Shown here: positions 1 through 7,756 of the stretch, one piece after another
Layout of the letters: each line of letters opens with the position of its first letter
How positions within the stretch are numbered: the first letter of the stretch is position 1
Notes under the pieces: generated by a model
Database searches by the model: none
What the model saw: only the letters and a program-made list of their open reading frames with translations
What the model was told of the DNA's origin: nothing
Position numbers and translations under genes: made by a program
Assembly: GCA_013822275.1 (NCBI GenBank)
Contig: PNKC01000005.1
Coordinates: forward strand, 1 to 64,000
Length of the DNA: 64,000 bases
Reading direction: 5' to 3'
Source: Anaerolinea sp.
Lineage (GTDB): Bacteria; Chloroflexota; Dehalococcoidia; Tepidiformales; Tepidiformaceae

Positions 1-20
1 GATTATTCTGTGACGAGCCC

Positions 21-59
21 TTAGCCGTCGGCTATCAGCCATCGGCCGTCAGCAACGAG
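21..59. repeat. Degenerate heptad array, GCCGTCG-type
   Basis: Successive seven-base units (GCCGTCG, GCTATCA, GCCATCG, GCCGTCA) share the GC-N-TC core. The same seed reappears near 11.47, 18.67 and 22.05 kb. The first 379 bases of the window otherwise show no gene I can support; the short ORFs there lack recognisable domains. Confidence 0.75.
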
Positions 60-188
60 CGCCCCCGGCGGTCTCGCCCGGGGCGTTTTGGTGTCCGAAG
101 GCACGCGAATCCGTGCCGCGCCCGCCAAAACAGAGCCCGGAGCGATCAAGCGACGGGTTTGATCCCCGCCACGACGGGTCTGGCCTTC

Positions 189-216
189 ATTCCTCATTCC
201 CCATTCCTCATTCCTT
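189..216. repeat. Heptad array, ATTCCTC-type, four units
   Basis: Four contiguous units ATTCCTC, ATTCCCC, ATTCCTC and ATTCCTT lie in the leader region of the PLD nuclease gene. This is a different seed from the array at the window start. Confidence 0.8.
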
Positions 217-379
217 CGCCTCGAACCACGCCCCACCAGCCGCCGCCCGCGCCACAAGTCCCGGAGGCTAAACGGCTCCGCTACCCGCTCCACCGTTTGC
301 CCCTCACGCCGCCCTCCTCAGCCGCACACGCTCAAACCGCGAAGAACCGCGATCGTTGACATGGTATTGTTCCCCAGTC

Positions 380-1537
380 ATGCCGAAACTCTTCACTCAG
401 CCAAATACAGGCGAGACGGTTGGACAACTCTTGATCGATGCGCTGACCGGCGGTCGCTGGCATGGCTTGCTGGCCGCGGTTGCATTTGCCAAGCGTTCCG
501 GCGTGGCGCACATCGAAGCCGCGCTCGAAGCATTCGCCCAGACCAAATCGGTTACGTTGGCGGTCGGTATCGACTTGCGCGGGACCTCAATTGAGGGCCT
601 CGAATCGCTGCGACGAGCCCTGCCTCACAACGGTCAGCTACTTGTCTTCCACAACGAAGCTCCCGCTCCCCATCCAAGTTTCCATCCAAAGCTCTATCTG
701 TTCTTCTCGACGGATGCCGCACTGCTAATCGTTGGTTCGAACAACCTCACCTACGGTGGGTTGTTCACGAACTACGAAGCCTCGGCGGTCTTCGAACTCG
801 ACCTGTCTCACCCGTCCGACGCGATGCTGTTCAAACAGGCGAAGGACATACTCGACGGATGGCTCTCGTCCAAGGTACTCGCGCTGCCCCTCGACGATGA
901 CCTCTTCCTTCAACTGACAAGGGCTGGGCGGATAGTGGCGGAGGCCAACAGTGGCAGCTCAGACCCCGACGATGACGGGAATACAGCGCCTTCTAGCGAG
1001 CTCGCCGAGTCACCGTTTGGCATCGAACCGGTGCGCGGTGCTCCCCGGAGTCGCACGAACAAAGCTGGCGGCGCGCGGCCACCATCATCGACGTCGCGGA
1101 CTGGGGCTCCGATGGTCCATCGGTGGGTGAAACAGTTGCCGGCGACAGATGCACAGCGTCCACCTCAGCCCGGCTCGAACCCCACGGGCAACATCCGCCT
1201 CACGCAGGCGGGTAACCCAATCGACTGGCGCACCTTCTTCCGCGAAGAGATGTTCGGCGCCGCGCCGTGGGCGTCCGAACTCGACCCCAAGGGACATCCG
1301 AAGGAAATCGCGGTCGTTCCGTTCGCCGTGAAGCTGGGCGGAAGCGCCATTCGGACCGTTCCACTCAAACTGGACCACGCACCACACCGAGAGGCAAAAC
1401 AGGGCAACCACGTAACGGTGCTCCACTGGGGAGCCTTGGCCCCTGATCTCGCTGCAAAGGACTACTCTGGCTACTTCCTGGTGCTTGAGAGCGGGCCTTC
1501 AGGCTACAGCCTCGAGCTTCGCGAAACGGCGCCTTAA
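380..1537 (+). CDS. Phospholipase D-type nuclease, putative restriction endonuclease
   Basis: The 385-residue product has one PLD-superfamily half-site near residues 95-125: FHPKLYLF followed by IVGSNNLTYGG, the H-x-K and downstream S/N-N pattern of the NgoFVII/BfiI-like nuclease group, which dimerise to build one active site. A low-complexity middle (about 190-265) leads to a separate C-terminal domain of about 110 residues with no motif I recognise, possibly DNA-binding. It ends 52 bases before a DNA methylase gene, so I infer a nuclease-methylase pair. The ORF can extend to TTG at 356, but ATG 380 begins the conserved-looking sequence. Other PLD helicase-associated roles are possible. Confidence 0.7.
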   Translation: MPKLFTQPNTGETVGQLLIDALTGGRWHGLLAAVAFAKRSGVAHIEAALEAFAQTKSVTLAVGIDLRGTSIEGLESLRRALPHNGQLLVFHNEAPAPHPSFHPKLYLFFSTDAALLIVGSNNLTYGGLFTNYEASAVFELDLSHPSDAMLFKQAKDILDGWLSSKVLALPLDDDLFLQLTRAGRIVAEANSGSSDPDDDGNTAPSSELAESPFGIEPVRGAPRSRTNKAGGARPPSSTSRTGAPMVHRWVKQLPATDAQRPPQPGSNPTGNIRLTQAGNPIDWRTFFREEMFGAAPWASELDPKGHPKEIAVVPFAVKLGGSAIRTVPLKLDHAPHREAKQGNHVTVLHWGALAPDLAAKDYSGYFLVLESGPSGYSLELRETAP

Positions 1538-1589
1538 AGCAGTCCTCCCACGATTGCGTCCACGCTCGACAGGCCGGAGACTTCGGCTG

Positions 1590-3221
1590 GTGAAGACGCT
1601 CGATCAAGTGACTGACGATAAGCTTCGCGGCGGCTTCTATACGCCGCCGGACCTGGTTGAGCTTTGCCTCTCTAGAATCGATTCCTTGGTTGGCACGGGG
1701 GATAGAGTTCGCGTCTTGGAACCCAGCGTCGGCGATGGTGCATTCATCAGAGGGCTGGCACGGAACCCCCTCGGCGATCGCGTTGAGCAAGTTGTGGCGC
1801 TTGAGGTCGATGACATCGAGGCAGACAAGGCCCGCTCTGAAGGCAACTGTACGTTTTTCCCCGTGAGTGTCCTGCTTGAAAGCGCAGTCCAGTGGGCTGC
1901 GCGCACCGAGGACTTGTTCGATGCCGCCGTGGGCAATCCCCCGTTCGTACGGTTCCAGTTCATCGGGGACTCCGACGTTTTGGCTGTGGAACAGCTGGGC
2001 ATGAGACTCGGTATCGAGTTCCGCGGCGTTGGAAATCTGTGGATTCCCGTACTGCTTGGCGCCGCTAGCAGAGTGAAAGTGGGCGGGGCTATTGCCTTTG
2101 TCGTACCAACGGAGCTGTTCACCGGAGTATCCGCCGGGGCTGCGCGACGATGGTTGCTAGCCAACTACAGTGAGCTCCGCATCGACCTATTTGAGCCCGG
2201 CTCGTTTCCAGGGGTTCTCCAAGAGGTGATCGTCCTCAGCGGGCGACGGGCCGCCACGAGGAACGAAGGCTCGGCGGCTGTCGAGTTTGTGGAGCACGAC
2301 CCGGGTCAGATTGAAGTTCACTGGTCCCACTCGCTAGAAACAACTGCCCGCCCATGGACCCAGTTTCTGCTTGCTCCAAGGCAACTCGCTGCCTATCAGA
2401 CTCTCCGGGAATGCCGCGCGTTTCAGCCCCTTGCCGCCTACGCCCGTATCGAGGTCAGCATCGTGACGGGGGCGAACGAGTTCTTTTCCGTCTCCCGAAG
2501 CGAAGTCCAGGACTACGGCCTCGAGCCCTGGGCCGTACCCCTTCTCCCTCGCACGCGCCATGCTGACGGCCTTCGGTTTACCATCGGCGATCACGAGTTG
2601 CTGCTTCAGTCCGGTGCGCCTGCCTGGCTGCTCAGTTTCGACGAGCACCGCCCCAATCCTCAAGAGCAGCCCAAGGCTCGCGCCTATCTAGAACGAGGGG
2701 AGCGACAGGATCTCCACAGGCGCTACAAGACCGGAATCAGGTCGCCTTGGTACCGGGTGCCGTCGGTATGGGCGGGGGCGCTGCTGTTGTCAAAACGCTG
2801 CCATCGATTCCCCAGGCTCATAGTCAACGAGGCGGAAGTGGTTACGACGGACACCATCTACCGTGGAGTGATGCACACCGCCCACATCGGGCGCGAGCCA
2901 GCTCTAGCCGGTAGCTTCCACAATTCTGCCACTCTTCTAACGGCAGAGTTGGAGGGGCGAAGTTTTGGCGGGGGGGTTTTGGAGCTGGTGCCATCTGAGG
3001 TCGCCCGCTTGCTGGTCCCCTTTACCAGTTTCACGAACGACGATCTGATTGGCTTGGACGCCATAGCTCGGGCGACCGATCAGGGGTCCGACGAGGAGTG
3101 CCTCATCGACGCGACCGATCAGTTGTTGCTACAGCGGGTTCCAGAGATCAGCGCCGATCTACTGGAATGCCTCCGAGGGGCCCGGCGTTCGCTACTTGGG
3201 CGGCGGCTGAAGCGCAACTGA
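1590..3221 (+). CDS. N6-adenine DNA methyltransferase (Eco57I/TaqI-like)
   Basis: This 543-residue protein shows class-gamma amino-methyltransferase motifs in order: GGFYTP (motif X) near residue 12, EPSVGDGAF (motif I, SAM binding) near 45, and the catalytic NPPF (motif IV) near 120. The rest probably forms the target-recognition domain. I chose GTG 1590 because it starts just before motif X and after the stop of the upstream nuclease; the ATG at 1485 would overlap that gene by 50 bases. It would protect host DNA from the PLD nuclease. Codon use looks less GC-biased than in the genes downstream, consistent with transfer. No helicase or specificity gene is present. Confidence 0.85.
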   Translation: MKTLDQVTDDKLRGGFYTPPDLVELCLSRIDSLVGTGDRVRVLEPSVGDGAFIRGLARNPLGDRVEQVVALEVDDIEADKARSEGNCTFFPVSVLLESAVQWAARTEDLFDAAVGNPPFVRFQFIGDSDVLAVEQLGMRLGIEFRGVGNLWIPVLLGAASRVKVGGAIAFVVPTELFTGVSAGAARRWLLANYSELRIDLFEPGSFPGVLQEVIVLSGRRAATRNEGSAAVEFVEHDPGQIEVHWSHSLETTARPWTQFLLAPRQLAAYQTLRECRAFQPLAAYARIEVSIVTGANEFFSVSRSEVQDYGLEPWAVPLLPRTRHADGLRFTIGDHELLLQSGAPAWLLSFDEHRPNPQEQPKARAYLERGERQDLHRRYKTGIRSPWYRVPSVWAGALLLSKRCHRFPRLIVNEAEVVTTDTIYRGVMHTAHIGREPALAGSFHNSATLLTAELEGRSFGGGVLELVPSEVARLLVPFTSFTNDDLIGLDAIARATDQGSDEECLIDATDQLLLQRVPEISADLLECLRGARRSLLGRRLKRN

Positions 3222-3320
3222 ACGCGGTGCCAACCGCCCCTCGGACGTAACCCCCGCCCCATGCCACCCTGCCCCCAAATGCCCGCGCAACCGCCCTCTC
3301 ACTCCCCCTTTGGCCGCCGC

Positions 3321-3503
3321 AACGGCGTTAACGTGTTCGAAACGCGTTCAAACGCGTTGAAAACGTGAAATCGCTCTTGGAGACGCACGTTCGGGGAGGC
3401 GCCCGCCGTCTCACTCCTCGTTCCCCATCCCCGGTGCCTTCCCCCCGAGCGACGCTAGCGCGCGCGAACGCGCACACAACGCGCACTAACGCGCGGAAAC
3501 GTG
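3321..3503. repeat. Two helically phased AACGYG arrays
   Basis: AACGTG/AACGCG boxes start at 3330, 3341, 3351 and 3362, and again at 3467, 3478, 3488 and 3498, giving spacings of 10 or 11 bases. Each cluster ends with the same AACGTGAAATC. There is no convincing gene in 3222-3734. The layout looks like a multi-site protein-binding array on one DNA face. Confidence 0.6.
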
Positions 3504-3565
3504 AAATCACTTTTCGCGCGCCCACGTTGCCCAACCCCGCAACCACTCGGAAGAGCCTCGGGTCC

Positions 3566-3635
3566 CGTGTGGTCACCATGTGGATACACGTGTGATGACC
3601 CATGTGGACGCCGTGTGGTCGCGTGTGCTTTTGTG
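3566..3635. repeat. Phased CRTGTGG array
   Basis: CGTGTG or CATGTG boxes start at 3566, 3577, 3589, 3601, 3612 and 3622, spaced 10-12 bases. It follows directly after the AACGYG arrays and uses a different core. Confidence 0.55.
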
Positions 3636-3675
3636 CGTTTTCGTCGCACCACACGCGCGGCCCGGTCAGCCCAGG

Positions 3676-3736
3676 GCTGGAAGCCGGAAGCTGGCGGCTG
3701 GAAGCCCCGTACCCCCAGGGCTCTGGGCTCTCTGCT
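3676..3736. repeat. Two short heptad arrays (GCTGGAA and GGGCTCT)
   Basis: GCTGGAA, GCCGGAA, GCTGGCG, GCTGGAA form one run, and GGGCTCT twice plus a partial unit form another that reaches the stop of the convergent CoA-transferase gene. Confidence 0.65.
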
Positions 3737-4955
3737 ACGTCACCCCACGCTCCGCGAATCCCGCGATCTCCGCCTCGCTGAAGCCCATCTCCGCGAGGAC
3801 CTCGGCGGTGTGCTCGCCCACCTCCGGGGCGTGGCGCGGGCCAACGGTGGCCAGGCCGTCGATGTTTATCGGGTGGTTGATGACCACCTTCGCGGGCACG
3901 CCGGGGCCGGTCGGCGGGACGACCATTCGGTTGGCGTACAGCTGCTCGTCGTGGAGCAGGTCCTGCATCTCAGCGACCAGCGTCACCGGCACGCCTTCCG
4001 CCCGGAAGATGGCCATCCACTCCTTCGCCGTCTTCTGGCGGAAGGTGGCCTTCAGTTCGGCGATGAGCGGGGCCGCGTTCGCCATCCGGCTTTCGAGGTT
4101 CATGAAGCGCGGGTCGGAAAGCATGTCCAGCCGCCCGGCCGCGACGAACAGCCCGTCGAGCTCCTCCTGGGTGCGGACCATGTAGAGCTGGAGGAGCCGC
4201 TTGTCCGCCGTTTCGAACAAGACACGATTCGGGCTCCTCGGTGGCGCGGAACCGTCATCACGGACCGGGAACTCGGCCTCCACCAGCGCCGCCTGGCCAA
4301 GACACGCGTTCGCCCAGAGCCCATTCGCGAGGAGGCTGGTGTGGACCTTCCCGCCCTTGCCGGTGCGTTCCCGCCGCATCAGGGCGGTGACGATGGCCGC
4401 GTACATGGTGACGGCAGTCGGGTGGTCGCCCATGCCGGGGACGGACATTCCCGGGGTGGCGCCCGGCGCGCGGACCATGTCCATCAGGCCCGTCCGCGCC
4501 CACCAGGCCACGCCGTCGAAGCCCTCGAGCTGAGCATCCGGCCCTTCTTCGCCGTAGGCCGTCAGCGAGGCGTAGATCATCCGCTCGTTCAGCGGCGCAA
4601 GGTCTTCGTAGCGAAGCCCCAGCTTCTCCCTCGTTGGGAACGGCTGGTTCGTGACGTAGACATCACACTCCTTGACGAGCCGGATGAGGATGTGGCGGGC
4701 CTCGGGAGTCTTGAGGTTGAGGGTGATGCTGCGCTTGTTGCGGCCGTCGGTAATCCAACAGTAGTTGACATCCGAGTTCGGGCTCAGCGGCCCGCCGGCG
4801 AGCGCGCGGAAGGGGTCGCCCAGGCCGGGGCTCTCCACCTTGATCACGCTGGCGCCGAAGTCGGCGAGGATGGTGGCGGAAACGGGCCCGGCAATCCAGG
4901 TGCCGACATCGAGCACCTTGAGGCCGGAGAAGATGAGGCCGGAGTCGTCTGTCAT
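3735..4955 (-). CDS. CaiB/BaiF family III CoA-transferase
   Basis: The 406-residue product is full length for family III CoA-transferases, which move CoA between carboxylic acids through an active-site aspartate. It opens with the typical GLKVLDVGTWIAGP strand and ADFGASVIKVE Rossmann segment, and has the mid-protein LxDMVRAPG/GDHPTAVTMYA region. The exact acid substrate cannot be told from sequence. It is divergent from the Nudix gene. A 3-hydroxyacyl-CoA dehydrogenase 1.2 kb away and a thiolase at 45 kb fit a lifestyle of acyl-CoA degradation. Confidence 0.9.
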   Translation of the reverse strand: MTDDSGLIFSGLKVLDVGTWIAGPVSATILADFGASVIKVESPGLGDPFRALAGGPLSPNSDVNYCWITDGRNKRSITLNLKTPEARHILIRLVKECDVYVTNQPFPTREKLGLRYEDLAPLNERMIYASLTAYGEEGPDAQLEGFDGVAWWARTGLMDMVRAPGATPGMSVPGMGDHPTAVTMYAAIVTALMRRERTGKGGKVHTSLLANGLWANACLGQAALVEAEFPVRDDGSAPPRSPNRVLFETADKRLLQLYMVRTQEELDGLFVAAGRLDMLSDPRFMNLESRMANAAPLIAELKATFRQKTAKEWMAIFRAEGVPVTLVAEMQDLLHDEQLYANRMVVPPTGPGVPAKVVINHPINIDGLATVGPRHAPEVGEHTAEVLAEMGFSEAEIAGFAERGVT

Positions 4956-5030
4956 GGGCTGCCCCGGTGAGAGGAAGTGTGTGGCCGGACTGTAGCAGAA
5001 GCGGCAGGGGTTCGTTTCGAGGGCGCGCCG

Positions 5031-5042
5031 TACAATCCGTCC
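5031..5042 (+). promoter_or_regulatory. Leaderless -10 element of Nudix gene
   Basis: TACAAT is followed by six bases and then ATG 5043, so transcription should begin at or next to the start codon. No Shine-Dalgarno sequence is present. Confidence 0.6.
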
Positions 5043-5510
5043 ATGCGCAGGTTCGAACTCTCAGCCTCAGTCGTCCTCTGGCGCGGCGACGAGGTCCTTG
5101 TCATGAAGCGCGGGGCGGCCGGGTTCGCGGGCGGGGGCTGGTTCATCCCCGGCGGCCACCTCGAAGCCGGCGAACGCCCGGACGAGGCTTGCGCCCGCGA
5201 GCTGTTCGAAGAGACCGGCATCGCAATCGACCAGGCGGCTCTGCGGCTGGTGGACGTGATGACCTACGACGCGGGGGGCACGACCGCCCACACCATCATC
5301 TATTCCGCGGACTGCCCTGGCGGGGCGGAGTGCGTCATCAACGATGAGCATGTCGCCGTCCGCTGGATGATGCCCGAGGCCTACATCGCCCGCTTCCTGG
5401 AGAGCACGATGCTGCGTTCGCGGGGCATCGCCGAGCCGGCCGTCGCGCTTGCCGAGGAGGTGGCGCGGGTGGTGCGTGCCGCCGCGGCTCTGCGCCTCGC
5501 GAGGGCTTAG
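5043..5510 (+). CDS. Nudix hydrolase
   Basis: A complete Nudix box, GGHLEAGERPDEACARELFE with the trailing ETGI, matches G-x5-E-x7-REUxEExGU and would bind Mg2+ to hydrolyse a nucleoside diphosphate linked to another moiety. The 155-residue length is typical. ATG 5043 is preferred over 4977 because the first strand (FELSASVVL) begins right after it and a -10 hexamer lies six bases upstream. The substrate is unknown; oxidised nucleotides or a cofactor are possible. Its stop overlaps the stop of the convergent membrane-protein gene by four bases. Confidence 0.9.
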   Translation: MRRFELSASVVLWRGDEVLVMKRGAAGFAGGGWFIPGGHLEAGERPDEACARELFEETGIAIDQAALRLVDVMTYDAGGTTAHTIIYSADCPGGAECVINDEHVAVRWMMPEAYIARFLESTMLRSRGIAEPAVALAEEVARVVRAAAALRLARA

Positions 5511-5974
5511 AACGGCTTGAAGATCGCCAGCCAGGCGAGCAGCGGCACGCTCAGCACGAGCAGCGTGCTGAAGACGATCGGCACGCGGTCATCGAGGATG
5601 GCGCGCAGCTCGGCCGTCTCCTCGCCCTTCTTGTAAGCAATAAGCGAAGCCAGCCGCGCGCGCCGCAGCCCGAACCCCAGCAGCGGCAGGCAGACGAAGT
5701 AGAAGAAGACGTAGAGGAGCGTGAGGGCGGCGAGCCAGCCGTCCGTCGCGAAGTTGTACTCCCGCGAAACGCCCCAGAAGAAGCCCGTGATGCCGGTCGC
5801 CATCGCGCCGGGAAGGAGGATGCGGGTCTCGTTGTTCGCGGCCTCCACCAGGCAGTACATCTGGTACCTCACGTCCTTCGTCGCCCAGGCCTTCAGGATC
5901 AGCGGGTAGGTCGCGCCAAGGCCGGCGCCGAGCCAGATCATGCTCAGGATGTGGATCATCCGCCACCAGTCCAA
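5507..5974 (-). CDS. DUF2269-like integral membrane protein
   Basis: The 155-residue protein has four predicted membrane segments (roughly residues 5-25, 55-75, 80-102 and 130-150) and begins WRMIHILSMIWLGAGLGATY, like small predicted membrane proteins of the DUF2269/CopD-like type. Translation probably starts at TTG 5974, which has a GGAGGG ribosome site five bases upstream; the next ATG is at 5959. No catalytic motif is visible, and a histidine-bearing first helix leaves metal or haem binding open. Confidence 0.65.
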   Translation of the reverse strand: MDWWRMIHILSMIWLGAGLGATYPLILKAWATKDVRYQMYCLVEAANNETRILLPGAMATGITGFFWGVSREYNFATDGWLAALTLLYVFFYFVCLPLLGFGLRRARLASLIAYKKGEETAELRAILDDRVPIVFSTLLVLSVPLLAWLAIFKPF

Positions 5975-6191
5975 AGGGTCCCTCCGCGGATGTGCCGCTG
6001 CTCGCCAGACTAGCGCGCCGATGTGCTAGGTGCTTCCCCCTGGGCTGGATGCCGGGGTGCGCGCGCGACCTCTCACCTCCTTCTGCGGCGTTGGCACAGC
6101 GACCGCTCTCTTACGGTCGCGGCTCCGAGTCGCGGGCACTGCGTTCCGCCGTGGGCTACTATCCGGGCATAACAAGCGGAGGAATTCAGAC

Positions 6192-6944
6192 ATGAAGTTC
6201 GAAGACGTGAAGACGGTCGGCGTGCTCGGTGGTGGCATCATGGGCGGCGGCATCGCCCAGACGTTCTGTGTCGCCGGCTACAACGTGGTCGTGCGCGACA
6301 TCAGCGAAGAGGCGATCAACGCTACCCACGAAGCGATGTTCAACGGCAAGTGGGGCATCAAGCGCTCCGTCGAACTGGGCAAGCTGAAGTTCGACGAGGC
6401 GGTCGCCGCGATGGACCGGGTCACCCTCACCCGCTACCTGGAGGAGATGCACAACTGCGACATCGTGATCGAGGCGATCCCCGAGAAGCTGGACCTCAAG
6501 CAGGCCGTCTTCGCGGAACTCGACGCGGCCGTGAAGCCGGAAGCGATCTTCGCCAGCAACACCTCCGGGTTCGTCATCGAAGAGGTCGGCCGCGATGTGA
6601 GCGAGTCACGTAAGCCGCTCTTCATCGGCATGCACTACAGCAATCCGGTTACCACGATGAAGATGTGCGAACTCATCTACACCCCGCTGACCAGCCAGGA
6701 GACGATCGACACCTGCCGCCAACTGGCCGAGGCGACCGGGAAGGTAGTCTCCATGGTCAAGGACACACCGGGGACGTACGGCTTCCTCCTCAACCGCATC
6801 TTCGGCGCCGCCGCCCGCGAAGCGCGGGCCATCGCCGAGGCGGGTATCGCCACGAAGGAAGACATCGACAAGGCGATGATCACCGGCCGCAACTGGCCGT
6901 CAGGGTTCTTCGGCTCCCGTGGCGGCATCGGCAGGGAGTGGTAA
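6192..6944 (+). CDS. 3-hydroxyacyl-CoA dehydrogenase, C-terminally short
   Basis: The product would oxidise 3-hydroxyacyl-CoA with NAD+ in beta-oxidation or butyrate-type metabolism. The N-terminal Rossmann fold has VGVLGGGIMGGGIA, and IEAIPEKLDLK, SNTSGF and the catalytic-His segment GMHYSNP are present. It has 250 residues, while relatives have about 280-295: the reading frame ends in NWPSGFFGSRGGIGREW where the dimerisation domain would normally continue for another 35-45 residues. ATG 6192 follows a GGAGG site; the upstream extension to 6030 is not needed. A truncation or frameshift is likely, and activity is uncertain. Confidence 0.8.
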   Translation: MKFEDVKTVGVLGGGIMGGGIAQTFCVAGYNVVVRDISEEAINATHEAMFNGKWGIKRSVELGKLKFDEAVAAMDRVTLTRYLEEMHNCDIVIEAIPEKLDLKQAVFAELDAAVKPEAIFASNTSGFVIEEVGRDVSESRKPLFIGMHYSNPVTTMKMCELIYTPLTSQETIDTCRQLAEATGKVVSMVKDTPGTYGFLLNRIFGAAAREARAIAEAGIATKEDIDKAMITGRNWPSGFFGSRGGIGREW

Positions 6945-6974
6945 CAGTCGTGCTCTCGAGGAGCGTGGGGATCC

Positions 6975-7466
6975 GTGATCCGTGACATCGAAGTCCGCCC
7001 AGCTGGCGCGAAAGGGCTGGGAGTATTCGCACGGCGCACGTTCCAGCCTGGCGAATTCATCTTTCGGCGCCGCCACGGCCGGGTTGTCTCAAACCGCGAC
7101 ATCCCGTCGCTGAGTGAAGATGAGCGCCGCCACCTCTGCGAGCTTGACTTCGAAACCAGCGCCGTGCTGCTGCCGCCTGGATGCTATCTGAACCACTCGT
7201 GCGAACCCAACGCTATGCGAAGTGGCGTGAAGGTATTCGCGTGGCGCCCCATCGCTGCGGGCGACGAAGTCACTATCGACTACCGGCTCAATGCCTTCGA
7301 CGACGGGGACCGTTGGCCGTGCGCATGCGGGTCAACTTCGTGCCCGGGGGAGGTGGAGGGCAGCTTCTTCGCACTTCCCCTCGCACGCCAGCGCGAGTAC
7401 CTGCGCTACGCGCCATCCTTCATCCGGAGGGAGTGGCGGCGACGACGGGCCCAAACCGCCTCGTAA
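6975..7466 (+). CDS. SET domain protein
   Basis: This 163-residue protein has a minimal SET lysine-methyltransferase core: GLGVFARRTFQPGEFI at the start, the SAM-pocket motif YLNHSCEPNA, GDEVTIDY, and a post-SET cysteine cluster (CACGSTSC) that usually binds zinc. The start codon is GTG. Bacterial SET proteins modify ribosomal, histone-like or unknown proteins, so the target cannot be predicted. It begins 30 bases after the shortened dehydrogenase, at the point where that gene's end is missing. Confidence 0.85.
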   Translation: MIRDIEVRPAGAKGLGVFARRTFQPGEFIFRRRHGRVVSNRDIPSLSEDERRHLCELDFETSAVLLPPGCYLNHSCEPNAMRSGVKVFAWRPIAAGDEVTIDYRLNAFDDGDRWPCACGSTSCPGEVEGSFFALPLARQREYLRYAPSFIRREWRRRRAQTAS

Positions 7467-7756
7467 CTCATTGGAAAACCCCGTCGGGGCCATTGGGAAA
7501 CCCTTCGTCCGTCCAGGAGAAACCCCACCTCACCCGGGCGGTACTCGTCCTCGACGGTCCGACCGCCGTCCGTCGTCTTGTAACCCGGAGATCCCCCGGC
7601 GCTTCCCCATGCGGTTTCCAAACCGGCCAGCGCCCCTTCGCGCCTTCTCCCCAATCCTGAAGTGGCCCCGAACGGGCGCCTTTCCCAACTTCCCCCAGCG
7701 CTCATCCATCACCGTCGTATCCTTCTGCCGGCATTTCTGTTCAGATGGAATGACTG

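Noticed and set aside
3222-3734. Phased array as a tRNA or small coding gene
   Set aside because: No cloverleaf could be drawn and the ORFs there are Arg/Thr-rich shadows without start signals.
3501-4970. 489-residue plus-strand ORF
   Set aside because: It is the antisense shadow of the CaiB/BaiF gene and would start inside the phased repeats.
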